A stretch of 64,000 bases of DNA. Origin: an uncultured Clostridium sp. (GTDB taxonomy: Bacteria > Bacillota > Clostridia > Lachnospirales > Lachnospiraceae). Of the stretch, positions 50,120 to 58,046 are shown one piece after another. Every line of letters starts with the position of its first letter. Positions within the stretch are counted from its first letter, which is position 1. The notes below the pieces were generated by a model. The model was given only the letters and a program-made list of their open reading frames with translations, searched no databases and had not been told where the DNA came from. The stretch is from the NCBI RefSeq assembly GCF_900547735.1, contig NZ_URHZ01000014.1, positions 1-64,000 on the forward strand. Reading direction: 5' to 3'. The position numbers and the translations under genes are program-made.

Positions 50120-50296
50120 ATCATCCACATATTCGCGGACAATGGTAAGGTGGTGTTCCCTGGCGTAGCGGAGAAGCATTTTTCTTTGATTGACAATGCT
50201 TAAACTTTCCCCGGAACCTTCATCATCCTTTGAAAGCCGCAGATAGATAGCCCCGGGCAGAAGTGAACCTTCAGAAAAAGATGGATACATATACAA
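50120..50296 (-). pseudogene. Large serine recombinase, N-terminal fragment
   Basis: 59 residues of a serine recombinase: GAIYLRLSKDDEGSGESLS (catalytic Ser in RLSKDD) to YAREHHLTIVREYVDD. The family consensus continues GxSGTNFERP, but here unrelated ICE sequence follows (RDIIGLNQKTF then stop). The catalytic Arg residues and the C-terminal DNA-binding domain are absent. It is a relic cut by the element or by a rearrangement. The rest is not in this window. The gap 50297-50515 to the next gene shows no gene. Confidence 0.85.
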
Positions 50297-50515
50297 CCTC
50301 TTTATAATGTGGTCAGGATATTTTATGCGGGAATCTTAAATTTCAATTACAGAGAAATGAAATTAGATAAAAACAGTTGTCTATGGAGGGTAAAAATAGT
50401 ATGATAAGCCTGTAGAATCAGGCTCTGATACAGCTTAAACGCGGCAGGGCCGTGCACGTGAAAATGGATAAAGGCACAGAAAGATACATGCAAAGAGAAA
50501 GAGGAACTGATCAAT

Positions 50516-52027
50516 ATGGCAATACTGATGACAGGATTGTGCGAAAAAGGCGTTGAACTGATATGGAAACAGTGCAATGAGGAATTATTCTCCCAGGGCA
50601 TTGAGTACCTCGAGGAAGCGGCCAGGGCTGGAGACCCGGAGGGCTGGTTTTTCCTGGGAAACTGCTACGGCTGGGGAGAGGGCGCCGTTGGATTCAACGA
50701 GAAAAAGGCATACGAATGTTATAAGAGAGGCATTGAGGCCGGGAGTTTCCGCTGCGTACTCGGAGCGGTCAGGGCGGGCCACTATGATGAAGAAATGAAG
50801 AAATCTTCCCTCCATACACTGGAGGAAAGTTATAAAGAGGTGCTTGAGTCTGCAGAGCAGGGAGACCCGTTTTCCGCGCTGCAGATCGCTACGGCCTATG
50901 AGGGGGAGACTATTTTTGACCTGCTTCCGGATGAGGAGCAGAAGAGGGATACCTGTTTTAAGTGGTATCAGCAGGCGGCGGAAAGCGGTATCGTCTCAGC
51001 TATGGTCAAGGTCGGAAAATGCTATTTAAACGGTGAATACACACGGAAGGATGCGGAGAAGGCTCTGGAATGGGCGGACCGATGCGCCGCGCTGGGCAGT
51101 GCCTGGGGCCTGTACCGGATGGGGATTTACCATTTGGATCATGATAACGCTGAGGCAGCGTATCAGTATTTCAGGGCGGCGGCCAGTCAGGGAGCGTTAA
51201 AGGCATATCTCCATCTGGGGCGGATGTATTTGAACGGCCGGGGAACGGAACGCGACATAGGAAAAGCGGTGGAGGCTTTTGAGCAGGCGGCAAACAGCCA
51301 GGAGCCGGAGAGCTATACGGAACTGGGGAATATCTTTTACCGTGACGAGGTGGTGGAACGCGATAATGGAAAGGCGTTTTACTGGTACAGCCGCGCCTAT
51401 GCGGCAGGAGAGAAAGAGACGGCCCTGCCCCTTGCCCACCTCTATCTGAGAACGTCGGATATCCAGGATCTCCAGACGGCCGAGAAGCTGTTTAAGGAGG
51501 CGGCCGAGACGGAGAAGGACGGTTTTGCAAGCCTTGCCCTGGGGAATATGAGCAGGGACGGAATCTGCCAAACTCCCGATATGGAAGAGGCGGTTACCTG
51601 GTATGAGAAGGGCGCGCAGCTCGGAAATGCCGAGTGCATGGAGATACTGGGCGGTCTTTATTTTCAGGGCGGGGACGGTCTGGATGCGGACTATGAGAAG
51701 GCCTTCTACTGGCTGAACCGATGCCGTCAGATGGGAACCCTGCAGTCCTATTCCAAACTGGCGTTTCTGTACATGAAAGGCCAGGGATGCGAGACCGACG
51801 AGGAGAGGGCCAGGGAGCTTTTTGAGAAGGCGGCCGAAATAGAGTGCGACGGCTATGCCTTTTATGAACTCGGCTACCTCTACGAGAGAAAAAATGAATC
51901 GCCGGAGGACTTGGAAAAAGCGGCAGATTATTATCAGCGTGCGATAGAAATGGGAAATGAGAGCGCCGGACGGAGATTTTCTCATTTTAAGAAGAGTCTG
52001 TTTGGAAAATGGAAAGTGATATATTAG
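50516..52027 (+). CDS. Sel1-repeat (SLR) protein
   Basis: A 503-aa protein made almost entirely of ~36-residue Sel1-like helical repeats (LGNCYGWGEGAVGFNEKKAYECYKRG, LGRMYLNGRGTERDIGKAVEAFEQAA and others), at least ten. There is no signal peptide. These solenoids are scaffolds for protein-protein contacts; the partner is unknown. Codon use is GC-rich, like the chromosome. It sits between the recombinase relic and the truncated feoB, convergent with the latter. Confidence 0.9.
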   Translation: MAILMTGLCEKGVELIWKQCNEELFSQGIEYLEEAARAGDPEGWFFLGNCYGWGEGAVGFNEKKAYECYKRGIEAGSFRCVLGAVRAGHYDEEMKKSSLHTLEESYKEVLESAEQGDPFSALQIATAYEGETIFDLLPDEEQKRDTCFKWYQQAAESGIVSAMVKVGKCYLNGEYTRKDAEKALEWADRCAALGSAWGLYRMGIYHLDHDNAEAAYQYFRAAASQGALKAYLHLGRMYLNGRGTERDIGKAVEAFEQAANSQEPESYTELGNIFYRDEVVERDNGKAFYWYSRAYAAGEKETALPLAHLYLRTSDIQDLQTAEKLFKEAAETEKDGFASLALGNMSRDGICQTPDMEEAVTWYEKGAQLGNAECMEILGGLYFQGGDGLDADYEKAFYWLNRCRQMGTLQSYSKLAFLYMKGQGCETDEERARELFEKAAEIECDGYAFYELGYLYERKNESPEDLEKAADYYQRAIEMGNESAGRRFSHFKKSLFGKWKVIY

Positions 52028-52055
52028 GTGAGAGATTGTATGGAAAGCGCTGGAT

Positions 52056-53600
52056 TCATTGGAGGGCATTGACTAAGCACATGGTAAGGCATTGCTTACC
52101 GCAGGCTTTACATTTTTTAAAGGCACAATCCATGTTGAATGCGGCCCTGGGCAGATAGCCCAAGTCTTCGAGCAGGGTAAAGAGCGGGAAGAAAATAGCC
52201 ATCGGGGGGAGCATGACGGATACAACCCATGCAACAACCCTGAAAACACCGTAAATCATGGAACTGATAATCCATTCCGGGGCGCCTGCGCTTGTAAGCG
52301 CTGCGGCCAGCCAGGTTTCCAGGCGGAAGAACTGATCCCACAGGAAGGAAGACGGGTAATTGGCGCCGGTGATTGTGAGCCAGAATATGGCGAGCAGCAG
52401 GGCGATCATAATGAGAGAACCGGTAAATCGGCCGGTAATCAGGCGGTCGATCCGTTCCTGGCGCTTCAGGTATGCCGGATTTTTATAGGTTACGGCCTGA
52501 GCGGCCAGGGAGGCGGGGGAGAAGTCGGGAATCAGCTCCCGCAGGGAGCGCTTGGAGGTTCCGTTCCCGCCGGTACTATGATAGTCGGGGCAGCTGCTTC
52601 CACTGATGCTGTCATTTTCTGAATTGGTGTTCTCACATGTTTTGTCATTTCCTGAATTGGTGTTTTCACTGAGGTTAACATTTCCTGAATCGTTGTTCCC
52701 GTCGGTGTTGTCATCGTGCGAATCGTTGTTTCCGTCGGTGTTGTCATCGTGCGAATCATTGTTTCCGTCGGTATTATCATCGTGCGAATCATTGTTCCCG
52801 TCGGTGTTATTATCGTGCGAATCGTTGTTCCCGTCGGTGTTATCATCTTCCGAATCAGCGCTTTTGCCATTCCCGCCGGTCTCACCGGAGTAGGAGTACA
52901 CGCCGGATGAACATAGGCCGCAGCAGGGACAGGAATCGCAGGGGAAGGAGAATGCGGACAGACTTTCCGGTTCATCACCGCAGCTCTGTTGGCAGCAGCG
53001 GCACATCTGAAAGGCGGAAGAGCTATGGTAGTCCATTTCGCCGCTCTCCGGTTGAGCCTGGCTCTCAGGTTTCAGCCTTCCGTTATCTTTACAGATTCCG
53101 TATATTTCTTCTTTCAATCGGTCTAACCCATGGCGGTCTCTGGCGGTGCAGGGAATCACGGGTATGTTCAGTTTTTCCGACAGCAGTTCAAAATTCAGCT
53201 CGATACCCTTTTTAGCGGCCTCATCACAGAGGTTTACACACAGGATGACACGGGTCAGCAGGGAATCTTCCAGGTCACGGATTTGCTTTAAAAGACGCAG
53301 GCCGCGCTCGGTACAGGTTGCGTCGCAGACAACCAGCAGCAGATCGGGACCGCCGGAGACGATATATTCTCTGGCGATTTCTTCTTCCTCTGAATGGGTT
53401 CGCAGGGAGTAGGTTCCGGGCAGGTCGACAACCAGGCTGGACATATCTTTATAGTGGAACTGTCCGCTGCAGCAGGCAACTGTCTTTCCGGACCAGTTTC
53501 CTGTGTGCTGATGCATTTTTGTCAGGGCGTTGAAAATAGTACTTTTTCCCACATTGGGGGTTCCGGCCAGGGCTATTGTAAAAGGGCTGTTATGATTCAT
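52056..53600 (-). CDS. feoB: FeoB ferrous iron transporter, 3'-truncated, with tandem-repeat insertion
   Basis: 514 aa remain from ATG 53600 (overlaps the feoA stop, ATGA). The G domain is intact: G1 AGTPNVGKS, G3 DLPGTYSL, G4 NLCD. A Cys-rich segment (CRCCQQSCG, CDSCPCCGLC) then a tandem NTDGNNDSHDD repeat lie between the G domain and the membrane part. The permease stops after CKACGKQCLTMC with a foreign LVNALQ tail. Normal FeoB continues GFGCN for ~250 residues, so transport is probably lost. Confidence 0.88.
   Translation of the reverse strand: MNHNSPFTIALAGTPNVGKSTIFNALTKMHQHTGNWSGKTVACCSGQFHYKDMSSLVVDLPGTYSLRTHSEEEEIAREYIVSGGPDLLLVVCDATCTERGLRLLKQIRDLEDSLLTRVILCVNLCDEAAKKGIELNFELLSEKLNIPVIPCTARDRHGLDRLKEEIYGICKDNGRLKPESQAQPESGEMDYHSSSAFQMCRCCQQSCGDEPESLSAFSFPCDSCPCCGLCSSGVYSYSGETGGNGKSADSEDDNTDGNNDSHDNNTDGNNDSHDDNTDGNNDSHDDNTDGNNDSHDDNTDGNNDSGNVNLSENTNSGNDKTCENTNSENDSISGSSCPDYHSTGGNGTSKRSLRELIPDFSPASLAAQAVTYKNPAYLKRQERIDRLITGRFTGSLIMIALLLAIFWLTITGANYPSSFLWDQFFRLETWLAAALTSAGAPEWIISSMIYGVFRVVAWVVSVMLPPMAIFFPLFTLLEDLGYLPRAAFNMDCAFKKCKACGKQCLTMCLVNALQ
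52687..52851. repeat. Five 33-bp tandem repeats in feoB
   Basis: Units start at 52687, 52720, 52753, 52786 and 52819, each beginning GAATC(G/A)TTGTT(C/T)CCGTCGG. They encode NTDGNNDSHDD-like 11-mers. Diverged units may extend the array on both sides. Confidence 0.92.
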
Positions 53601-53854
53601 AGATGGGGTTCCTCCGTTTCTGTTTCGTTTTCTTTGATAAAAATCAGATCGGCGTCTTCGCGCCGAAGGGCAATAACAGCACCTTTGATAAGAAATGCAG
53701 ATAGCTCGCCGTCGCACTTTCGTAAGATACAGGTAACTGAGGTACCAGGCTCAAAACCGAGATCGAGAAGTCTTCCGGTAATGGATTTATTATCTGACAG
53801 CCAGCAAATTACAGCGGTTTGCCCAATGGACATTTTACTTAAGGGATATAACAT
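53597..53854 (-). CDS. feoA: FeoA iron-transport accessory protein
   Basis: An 85-aa SH3-like FeoA (MSIGQTAVICWLSDNKSITGRLLDLGFEPGTSVTCILRK, LIKGAVIALRREDADLIFI). It stimulates the FeoB G protein in the cytoplasm and is coupled to feoB by ATGA. It appears intact although its partner is truncated. Confidence 0.93.
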   Translation of the reverse strand: MLYPLSKMSIGQTAVICWLSDNKSITGRLLDLGFEPGTSVTCILRKCDGELSAFLIKGAVIALRREDADLIFIKENETETEEPHL

Positions 53855-53957
53855 GGTCTCACATCACAGAATGATAGCTTTATTATTAGATATGTTAACA
53901 GTCGGGCTGAAGTGCCTGGCACAGAAAAAATAATTGCTGTTTTCAGGTAAACTTTAT

Positions 53958-54131
53958 ATGGAAATTAACCTGATGTTTAACAAGGCAAAGAAACAGCCGG
54001 CAGAGTCGTTTGACGACGCCCGCCTAACGGGGATAGTACGGGAAAATGCACGATCTTTCTTTGCGCGGTATAATGACTTGAATGGAAAAAAGAAAGAATC
54101 CCATAAGCGGGATTCTTCTGCGCCGGATTAG
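53958..54131 (+). CDS. Possible small basic protein (doubtful)
   Basis: A 57-codon frame (MEINLMFNKAKKQPAESF...) that runs through the sfsA terminator hairpin and ends at the sfsA stop. It lacks a good ribosome site. No family was recognised. It may be chance. Confidence 0.25.
   Translation: MEINLMFNKAKKQPAESFDDARLTGIVRENARSFFARYNDLNGKKKESHKRDSSAPD
54091..54117 (-). terminator. Terminator of sfsA
   Basis: Perfect 9-bp arms AAGAATCCC/GGGATTCTT with a 6-nt loop, followed on the minus strand by TCTTTTTT. Confidence 0.85.
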
Positions 54132-54838
54132 AGAATCACATCCACCGGCATATCAATTTTCATTTCCTGTTTTGTTATAATACAGTCGCGGGCAAGAATA
54201 TGGACACCGGATTCTGATGCCAGTTTAAGCGCATCCGCGAATTCCGGATGAGTGGTCCTGTTGGGTGAAAAAGAAAGAATTCCCTTCATCTGAATGACGA
54301 ATAGGACATAGGCATGATACCCCTCCATGGCGGCATCCCTGAGTTCCATAATATGTTTAACTCCGCGCTCGGTCGGTGCGTCGGGAAACATGGCGGCGCC
54401 GTCGTGTTCCAGCGTAACTCCCTTTACTTCCATAAACGACGGACATCCCTCTTCTTTGAATGCCAGATCAAACCGGGATTCATGATACGTAACCTCTCTT
54501 TTTACTTCCGTTATATCTGAGGAGAGCCCTCCTTTATTCAGCCATTCCGCGGCCGCCTGGTTCGGCGCCTGTGAATCCATATTGATAAGCAGGCGTTCGT
54601 GGTTGTACCCCGCATTCTCCTTATAAACGCCGATGACAGAGTAAGCGGTTTTCCTCCCCAGAGCCGCAGCAACCGGATGAAACTCCACAAGAAGCTCCGC
54701 CCCGGGTACTAAAAATTCCCGGAGCCTTCCCGTATTCTTAACATGGCAGACCTCTTCCCTGCCATTAATCATCACATGGGCGATAAACCTGTTGGGCCTC
54801 TTTAAAAATGTTCCGGTTACGATATGTTCATATTGCAT
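54128..54838 (-). CDS. sfsA: SfsA-family DNA-binding protein
   Basis: A 236-aa protein starting at 54838 (MQYEHIVTG). It has the N-terminal barrel FLKRPNRFIAHV, NTGRLREFLVPGAELLVE, and the nuclease-like FDLAFKEEG...FMEVKGVTLEHDG...FPDAPTERGVKHIMEL. Known as sugar fermentation stimulation protein; it binds DNA and has a nuclease-like core. A promoter (TTGCAA-18-TATAAT) and terminator flank it, so it is monocistronic. Confidence 0.93.
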   Translation of the reverse strand: MQYEHIVTGTFLKRPNRFIAHVMINGREEVCHVKNTGRLREFLVPGAELLVEFHPVAAALGRKTAYSVIGVYKENAGYNHERLLINMDSQAPNQAAAEWLNKGGLSSDITEVKREVTYHESRFDLAFKEEGCPSFMEVKGVTLEHDGAAMFPDAPTERGVKHIMELRDAAMEGYHAYVLFVIQMKGILSFSPNRTTHPEFADALKLASESGVHILARDCIITKQEMKIDMPVDVIL

Positions 54839-54890
54839 AATAGATACACCATTGCCTTTCCTGCAGTAAACTTCTATAAGAAGTATTCCT

Positions 54891-54920
54891 ATTATACTGC
54901 ATACAGGCGTTGTATTGCAA
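54891..54920 (-). promoter_or_regulatory. sfsA promoter
   Basis: On the minus strand TTGCAA (54915-54920), 18 nt, TATAAT (54891-54896), about 50 nt before the ATG. Confidence 0.75.
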
Positions 54921-54954
54921 TTACGGAATGATTCCATGATTTAGGGCGTCGTCA

Positions 54955-55129
54955 GTTACCGTTCACGGGAAGTAGTCCGCCAGGTGTTTTTTGTGAGTGG
55001 AGCGTAGCGAAGGTCACAGAAAATCCGAGGGTTGCGGCGCGAAACGGCGTTTTTTTGCCGTTTCTGTGCATCGTGAAGCGTGTTATTGTTCGCAGCACAG
55101 CTGCTTTTAGCTGGGGTGTGAACAGTAAC
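54955..55129. repeat. MITE-like element, copy 1
   Basis: 175 bp bounded by GTTACCGTTCAC and GTGAACAGTAAC (inverted, one mismatch). It shares ~40 nt near its right part (TTTCTGTGCATCGTGAAGCG, then TGTTATTGTTCGCAGC) with copy 2 at 63196-63387. Open frames inside are not gene-like. It fills most of the 54921-55314 gap together with the thrC promoter. Confidence 0.75.
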
Positions 55130-55168
55130 AGTCCTCATTTTCCCCTGTTTCCCACCCCACGATTCTTC

Positions 55169-55197
55169 TTGCACTAACAACCAAAGTATGGTAAAAT
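55169..55197 (+). promoter_or_regulatory. thrC promoter
   Basis: TTGCAC (55169-55174), 17 nt, TAAAAT (55192-55197), ~118 nt before the start. No T-box or riboswitch pattern was recognised in the leader. Confidence 0.7.
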
Positions 55198-55314
55198 TCT
55201 TAACCAGGATACCCTCGGAATATAGGGAGATACAAGGCTTTTTCCCGATTCCGGAGGACATAAAGACAGGACAATAAAGAGGCTGAATCATTAAATAAAG
55301 AGAGGATGAAAATC

Positions 55315-56799
55315 ATGGCAATCTACTATAGCAGTACCCGCGGCGGTGAAAAAAATGTTACGGCATCACAGGCGATCCTGAAGGGACTTGCAGAGGACGG
55401 CGGTCTTTTTATGCCGGATGAGGTTCCTGCATTTGACCGTTCATTTGCAGAACTGGCAAAGATGACCTACCAGGAAGTCGCTTATGAGGTGATGAAATTA
55501 TTTCTTTCGGATTTTACGGAAGAGGAACTGAAGGACTGTATTAACCGAGCCTATGACAGCAAATTTGACACAGAAGAGATTGCCCCTCTCGTAAAGGCAG
55601 ACGGAGCATATTACCTTGAATTGTTCCACGGGAACACAATTGCGTTCAAGGATATGGCGCTCTCGATTCTTCCCCGCCTGATGACGGTATCAGCCAGAAA
55701 GAATAAAATTGACAACACAATTGTAATCCTGACCGCAACCTCCGGAGATACCGGTAAGGCGGCCATGGCCGGTTTTGCGGACGTGGAAGGGACGAAGATT
55801 ATCGTATTTTATCCGAAGGATGGCGTAAGCCGCGTGCAGGAACTGCAGATGCTTACACAGAAAGGCGATAATACAAGCGTTGTGGGAATCGACGGAAACT
55901 TCGATGACGCCCAGAACGGCGTTAAAAAGATATTTAATGATAAAGAGTTTGGAAAGGAACTGGCAGCTAAGGGATACCAGCTCTCCTCCGCAAACTCGAT
56001 CAATATCGGACGTCTTGTACCGCAGATTGTTTACTATGTTTATGCCTATGTAAAACTGCTTGACAACGGCGAGATTTCCGAAGGCGAGAAGATCAATATT
56101 ACCGTACCGACCGGTAATTTCGGAAACATTCTGGCCGCTTACTTTGCGAAACAGATGGGCCTTCCGGTTGGCAGACTGATCTGCGCGTCCAATGACAATA
56201 AAGTTTTATATGATTTCTTCCAGACCGGTATCTATGACAGAAAGAGGGATTTTATTCTGACCTCATCACCGTCCATGGATATCCTTATTTCCAGCAACCT
56301 GGAGAGACTGATTTATCTTTCCACCGGCTGTGATGCCGCAAAGACAAAGGGACTGATGGAAGAACTCGTAAGAGACGGAAAATACACGGTTACTCCTGAT
56401 ATGAGAGAGAGAATGAGCGATTTCTTCGGAGGATTTGCAACACAGGAAGAGAATGCCGCCGAGATTAAACGTCTTTATGATGAGACCGGTTATATGATTG
56501 ACACGCATACGGGCGTCGCTTCCTGCGTATATAGAAAGTATGTAAAAGAAACAAATGATACGGCCAAAACCGTAATCGCCTCCACAGCCAGTCCATATAA
56601 GTTTTCCAGAAGCGTTATGGAAGCAATCTTCGGAAGCGAAGAGGGTAAGGATGAGTTTGAGCTGATTGACGAGATGGAGAAAGCCTCCGGAGTTGTGGTT
56701 CCGGCTGCCATTGAGGAGATTAGAAATGCCGAAATCCGCCATAATATACAGTGCACATCTGAGACCATGAAGAGCACGGTGGCTGACATTCTGAAATAG
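55315..56799 (+). CDS. thrC: Threonine synthase
   Basis: A 494-aa PLP enzyme that converts O-phosphohomoserine to threonine. The start at 55315 (MAIYYSST) is 9 nt after GAGG. The PLP lysine is in FHGNTIAFKDMALSIL, with the phosphate-binding TATSGDTGKAAMAGF and PTGNFGNILAAYFAKQMGLP. It is the long-form (yeast/Clostridium-like) enzyme. It stands alone with its own promoter. Confidence 0.95.
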   Translation: MAIYYSSTRGGEKNVTASQAILKGLAEDGGLFMPDEVPAFDRSFAELAKMTYQEVAYEVMKLFLSDFTEEELKDCINRAYDSKFDTEEIAPLVKADGAYYLELFHGNTIAFKDMALSILPRLMTVSARKNKIDNTIVILTATSGDTGKAAMAGFADVEGTKIIVFYPKDGVSRVQELQMLTQKGDNTSVVGIDGNFDDAQNGVKKIFNDKEFGKELAAKGYQLSSANSINIGRLVPQIVYYVYAYVKLLDNGEISEGEKINITVPTGNFGNILAAYFAKQMGLPVGRLICASNDNKVLYDFFQTGIYDRKRDFILTSSPSMDILISSNLERLIYLSTGCDAAKTKGLMEELVRDGKYTVTPDMRERMSDFFGGFATQEENAAEIKRLYDETGYMIDTHTGVASCVYRKYVKETNDTAKTVIASTASPYKFSRSVMEAIFGSEEGKDEFELIDEMEKASGVVVPAAIEEIRNAEIRHNIQCTSETMKSTVADILK

Positions 56800-56874
56800 A
56801 CGGATGGAAGAAATGTGACAGATTAACGTTCGGTTGTATCGTTACGAAAAAAATGTGCTAATTTTTTAACAGTC

Positions 56875-56903
56875 TTCCCAAAACCATAAATATGGTATAT
56901 AAT
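56875..56903 (+). promoter_or_regulatory. fba promoter with operator-like palindrome
   Basis: TTCCCA (56875-56880), 17 nt, TATAAT (56898-56903). The spacer holds a perfect palindrome ACCATA-AA-TATGGT (56883-56896), a likely repressor site. Confidence 0.65.
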
Positions 56904-56944
56904 AAAAGAATGTAAGTGAGAAAAGCGACAAGGAGGTTCGTAAT

Positions 56945-57808
56945 ATGTTAGTAAACGCAAAGGACATGCTTCAGAAGGCAAAAGAAGGCCAGTACGCAGT
57001 TGGGCAGTTTAATATCAACAACCTGGAATGGACAAAGGCAGTATTACAGACCGCACAGGAACAGAATTCACCGGTTATCCTGGGCGTATCTGAGGGAGCC
57101 GGCAAATATATGGCCGGATTCAAGACTGTTGCTGATATGGTAAAGGCAATGATCGATGAACTTAAGATTACAGTTCCGGTAGCAATCCACTTAGACCATG
57201 GTACTTATGACGGCTGCATGAAATGTATTGAGGCAGGTTTCTCCTCCATCATGTTTGACGGCTCTCATTATCCAATCGACGAGAACGTTGAGAAGACGAA
57301 AGAACTCGTTCGTATCTGTGCTGAGAAAGGTTTATCACTTGAGGCAGAGGTTGGTTCCATCGGCGGTGAAGAAGACGGCGTTGTAGGAATGGGCGAGTGC
57401 GCAGATCCCGATGAATGTAAAGCAATTGCAGATCTCGGCGTAGATATGCTGGCAGCGGGAATCGGCAATATCCACGGCAAATATCCGGCAAACTGGCCGG
57501 GACTCAGCTTTGAGACACTGGAAGCCGTAAAGAATAAAACGGGTGAAATGCCGTTAGTTCTCCATGGCGGTACCGGTATCCCGGAAGATATGATCAAGAG
57601 AGCAATTTCCCTTGGCGTAGCCAAGATTAATGTTAACACAGAGTGCCAGCTTGCTTTTGCAGATGCAACACGTAAATACATCGAAGCAGGCAAGGATCTG
57701 GAAGGCAAGGGCTTTGACCCGCGTAAACTTCTTGCTCCTGGTACAGCAGCAATCAAGGAAACAGTTAAGACTAAGATGGAACTGTTCGGTTCTGTCGGCA
57801 AAGCCTGA
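56945..57808 (+). CDS. fba: Class II fructose-1,6-bisphosphate aldolase
   Basis: A 287-aa zinc TIM-barrel aldolase of glycolysis/gluconeogenesis. It has AIHLDHGTYDGC (zinc His), SIMFDGSHYP, GSIGGEEDGVVG, GIGNIHGKYP and VLHGGTGIPEDMI. GGAGG precedes the ATG. It is monocistronic, with a strong terminator downstream. Confidence 0.95.
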   Translation: MLVNAKDMLQKAKEGQYAVGQFNINNLEWTKAVLQTAQEQNSPVILGVSEGAGKYMAGFKTVADMVKAMIDELKITVPVAIHLDHGTYDGCMKCIEAGFSSIMFDGSHYPIDENVEKTKELVRICAEKGLSLEAEVGSIGGEEDGVVGMGECADPDECKAIADLGVDMLAAGIGNIHGKYPANWPGLSFETLEAVKNKTGEMPLVLHGGTGIPEDMIKRAISLGVAKINVNTECQLAFADATRKYIEAGKDLEGKGFDPRKLLAPGTAAIKETVKTKMELFGSVGKA

Positions 57809-57877
57809 TTGTAATTTAAAACGGAGTTTAACCGATGACGGTGGCAAGTGAGTTTTGAGACTTGTTTGTCATTGTTT

Positions 57878-57950
57878 AGAGCCGGCCTGCAGGTAATAAA
57901 GTTTCGGCATTTCGAAAGAATATTACTTACAGGCCGGCTCTGTTTTTAGA
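57878..57950 (+). terminator. fba terminator
   Basis: 12-bp arms AGAGCCGGCCTG/CAGGCCGGCTCT with further inner pairing (AGGTAATA/TATTACTT), followed by GTTTTTAG. The next ~95 nt hold no gene. Confidence 0.88.
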
Positions 57951-58046
57951 TATTGATGAGAAATCCGCAGGATAAGATTCCCGGAGGCCGCGCCCCGAGG
58001 GAAGTTCCGCGGATTATACTTTTTCGTCATAGTAAGGGAGAAAACA

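Noticed and set aside
50516..52027. Sel1 protein as an ICE-encoded effector
   Set aside because: It lies outside the ICE boundary, has no secretion signal, and its composition matches the chromosome.
52687..52851. Regular 33-bp repeats suggesting a CRISPR array
   Set aside because: The units are contiguous with no variable spacers and encode an in-frame 11-residue repeat inside feoB.
54956..55291. 111-aa minus-strand open frame
   Set aside because: It lies in and beside the MITE-like repeat, has no ribosome site and shows no protein-like features.
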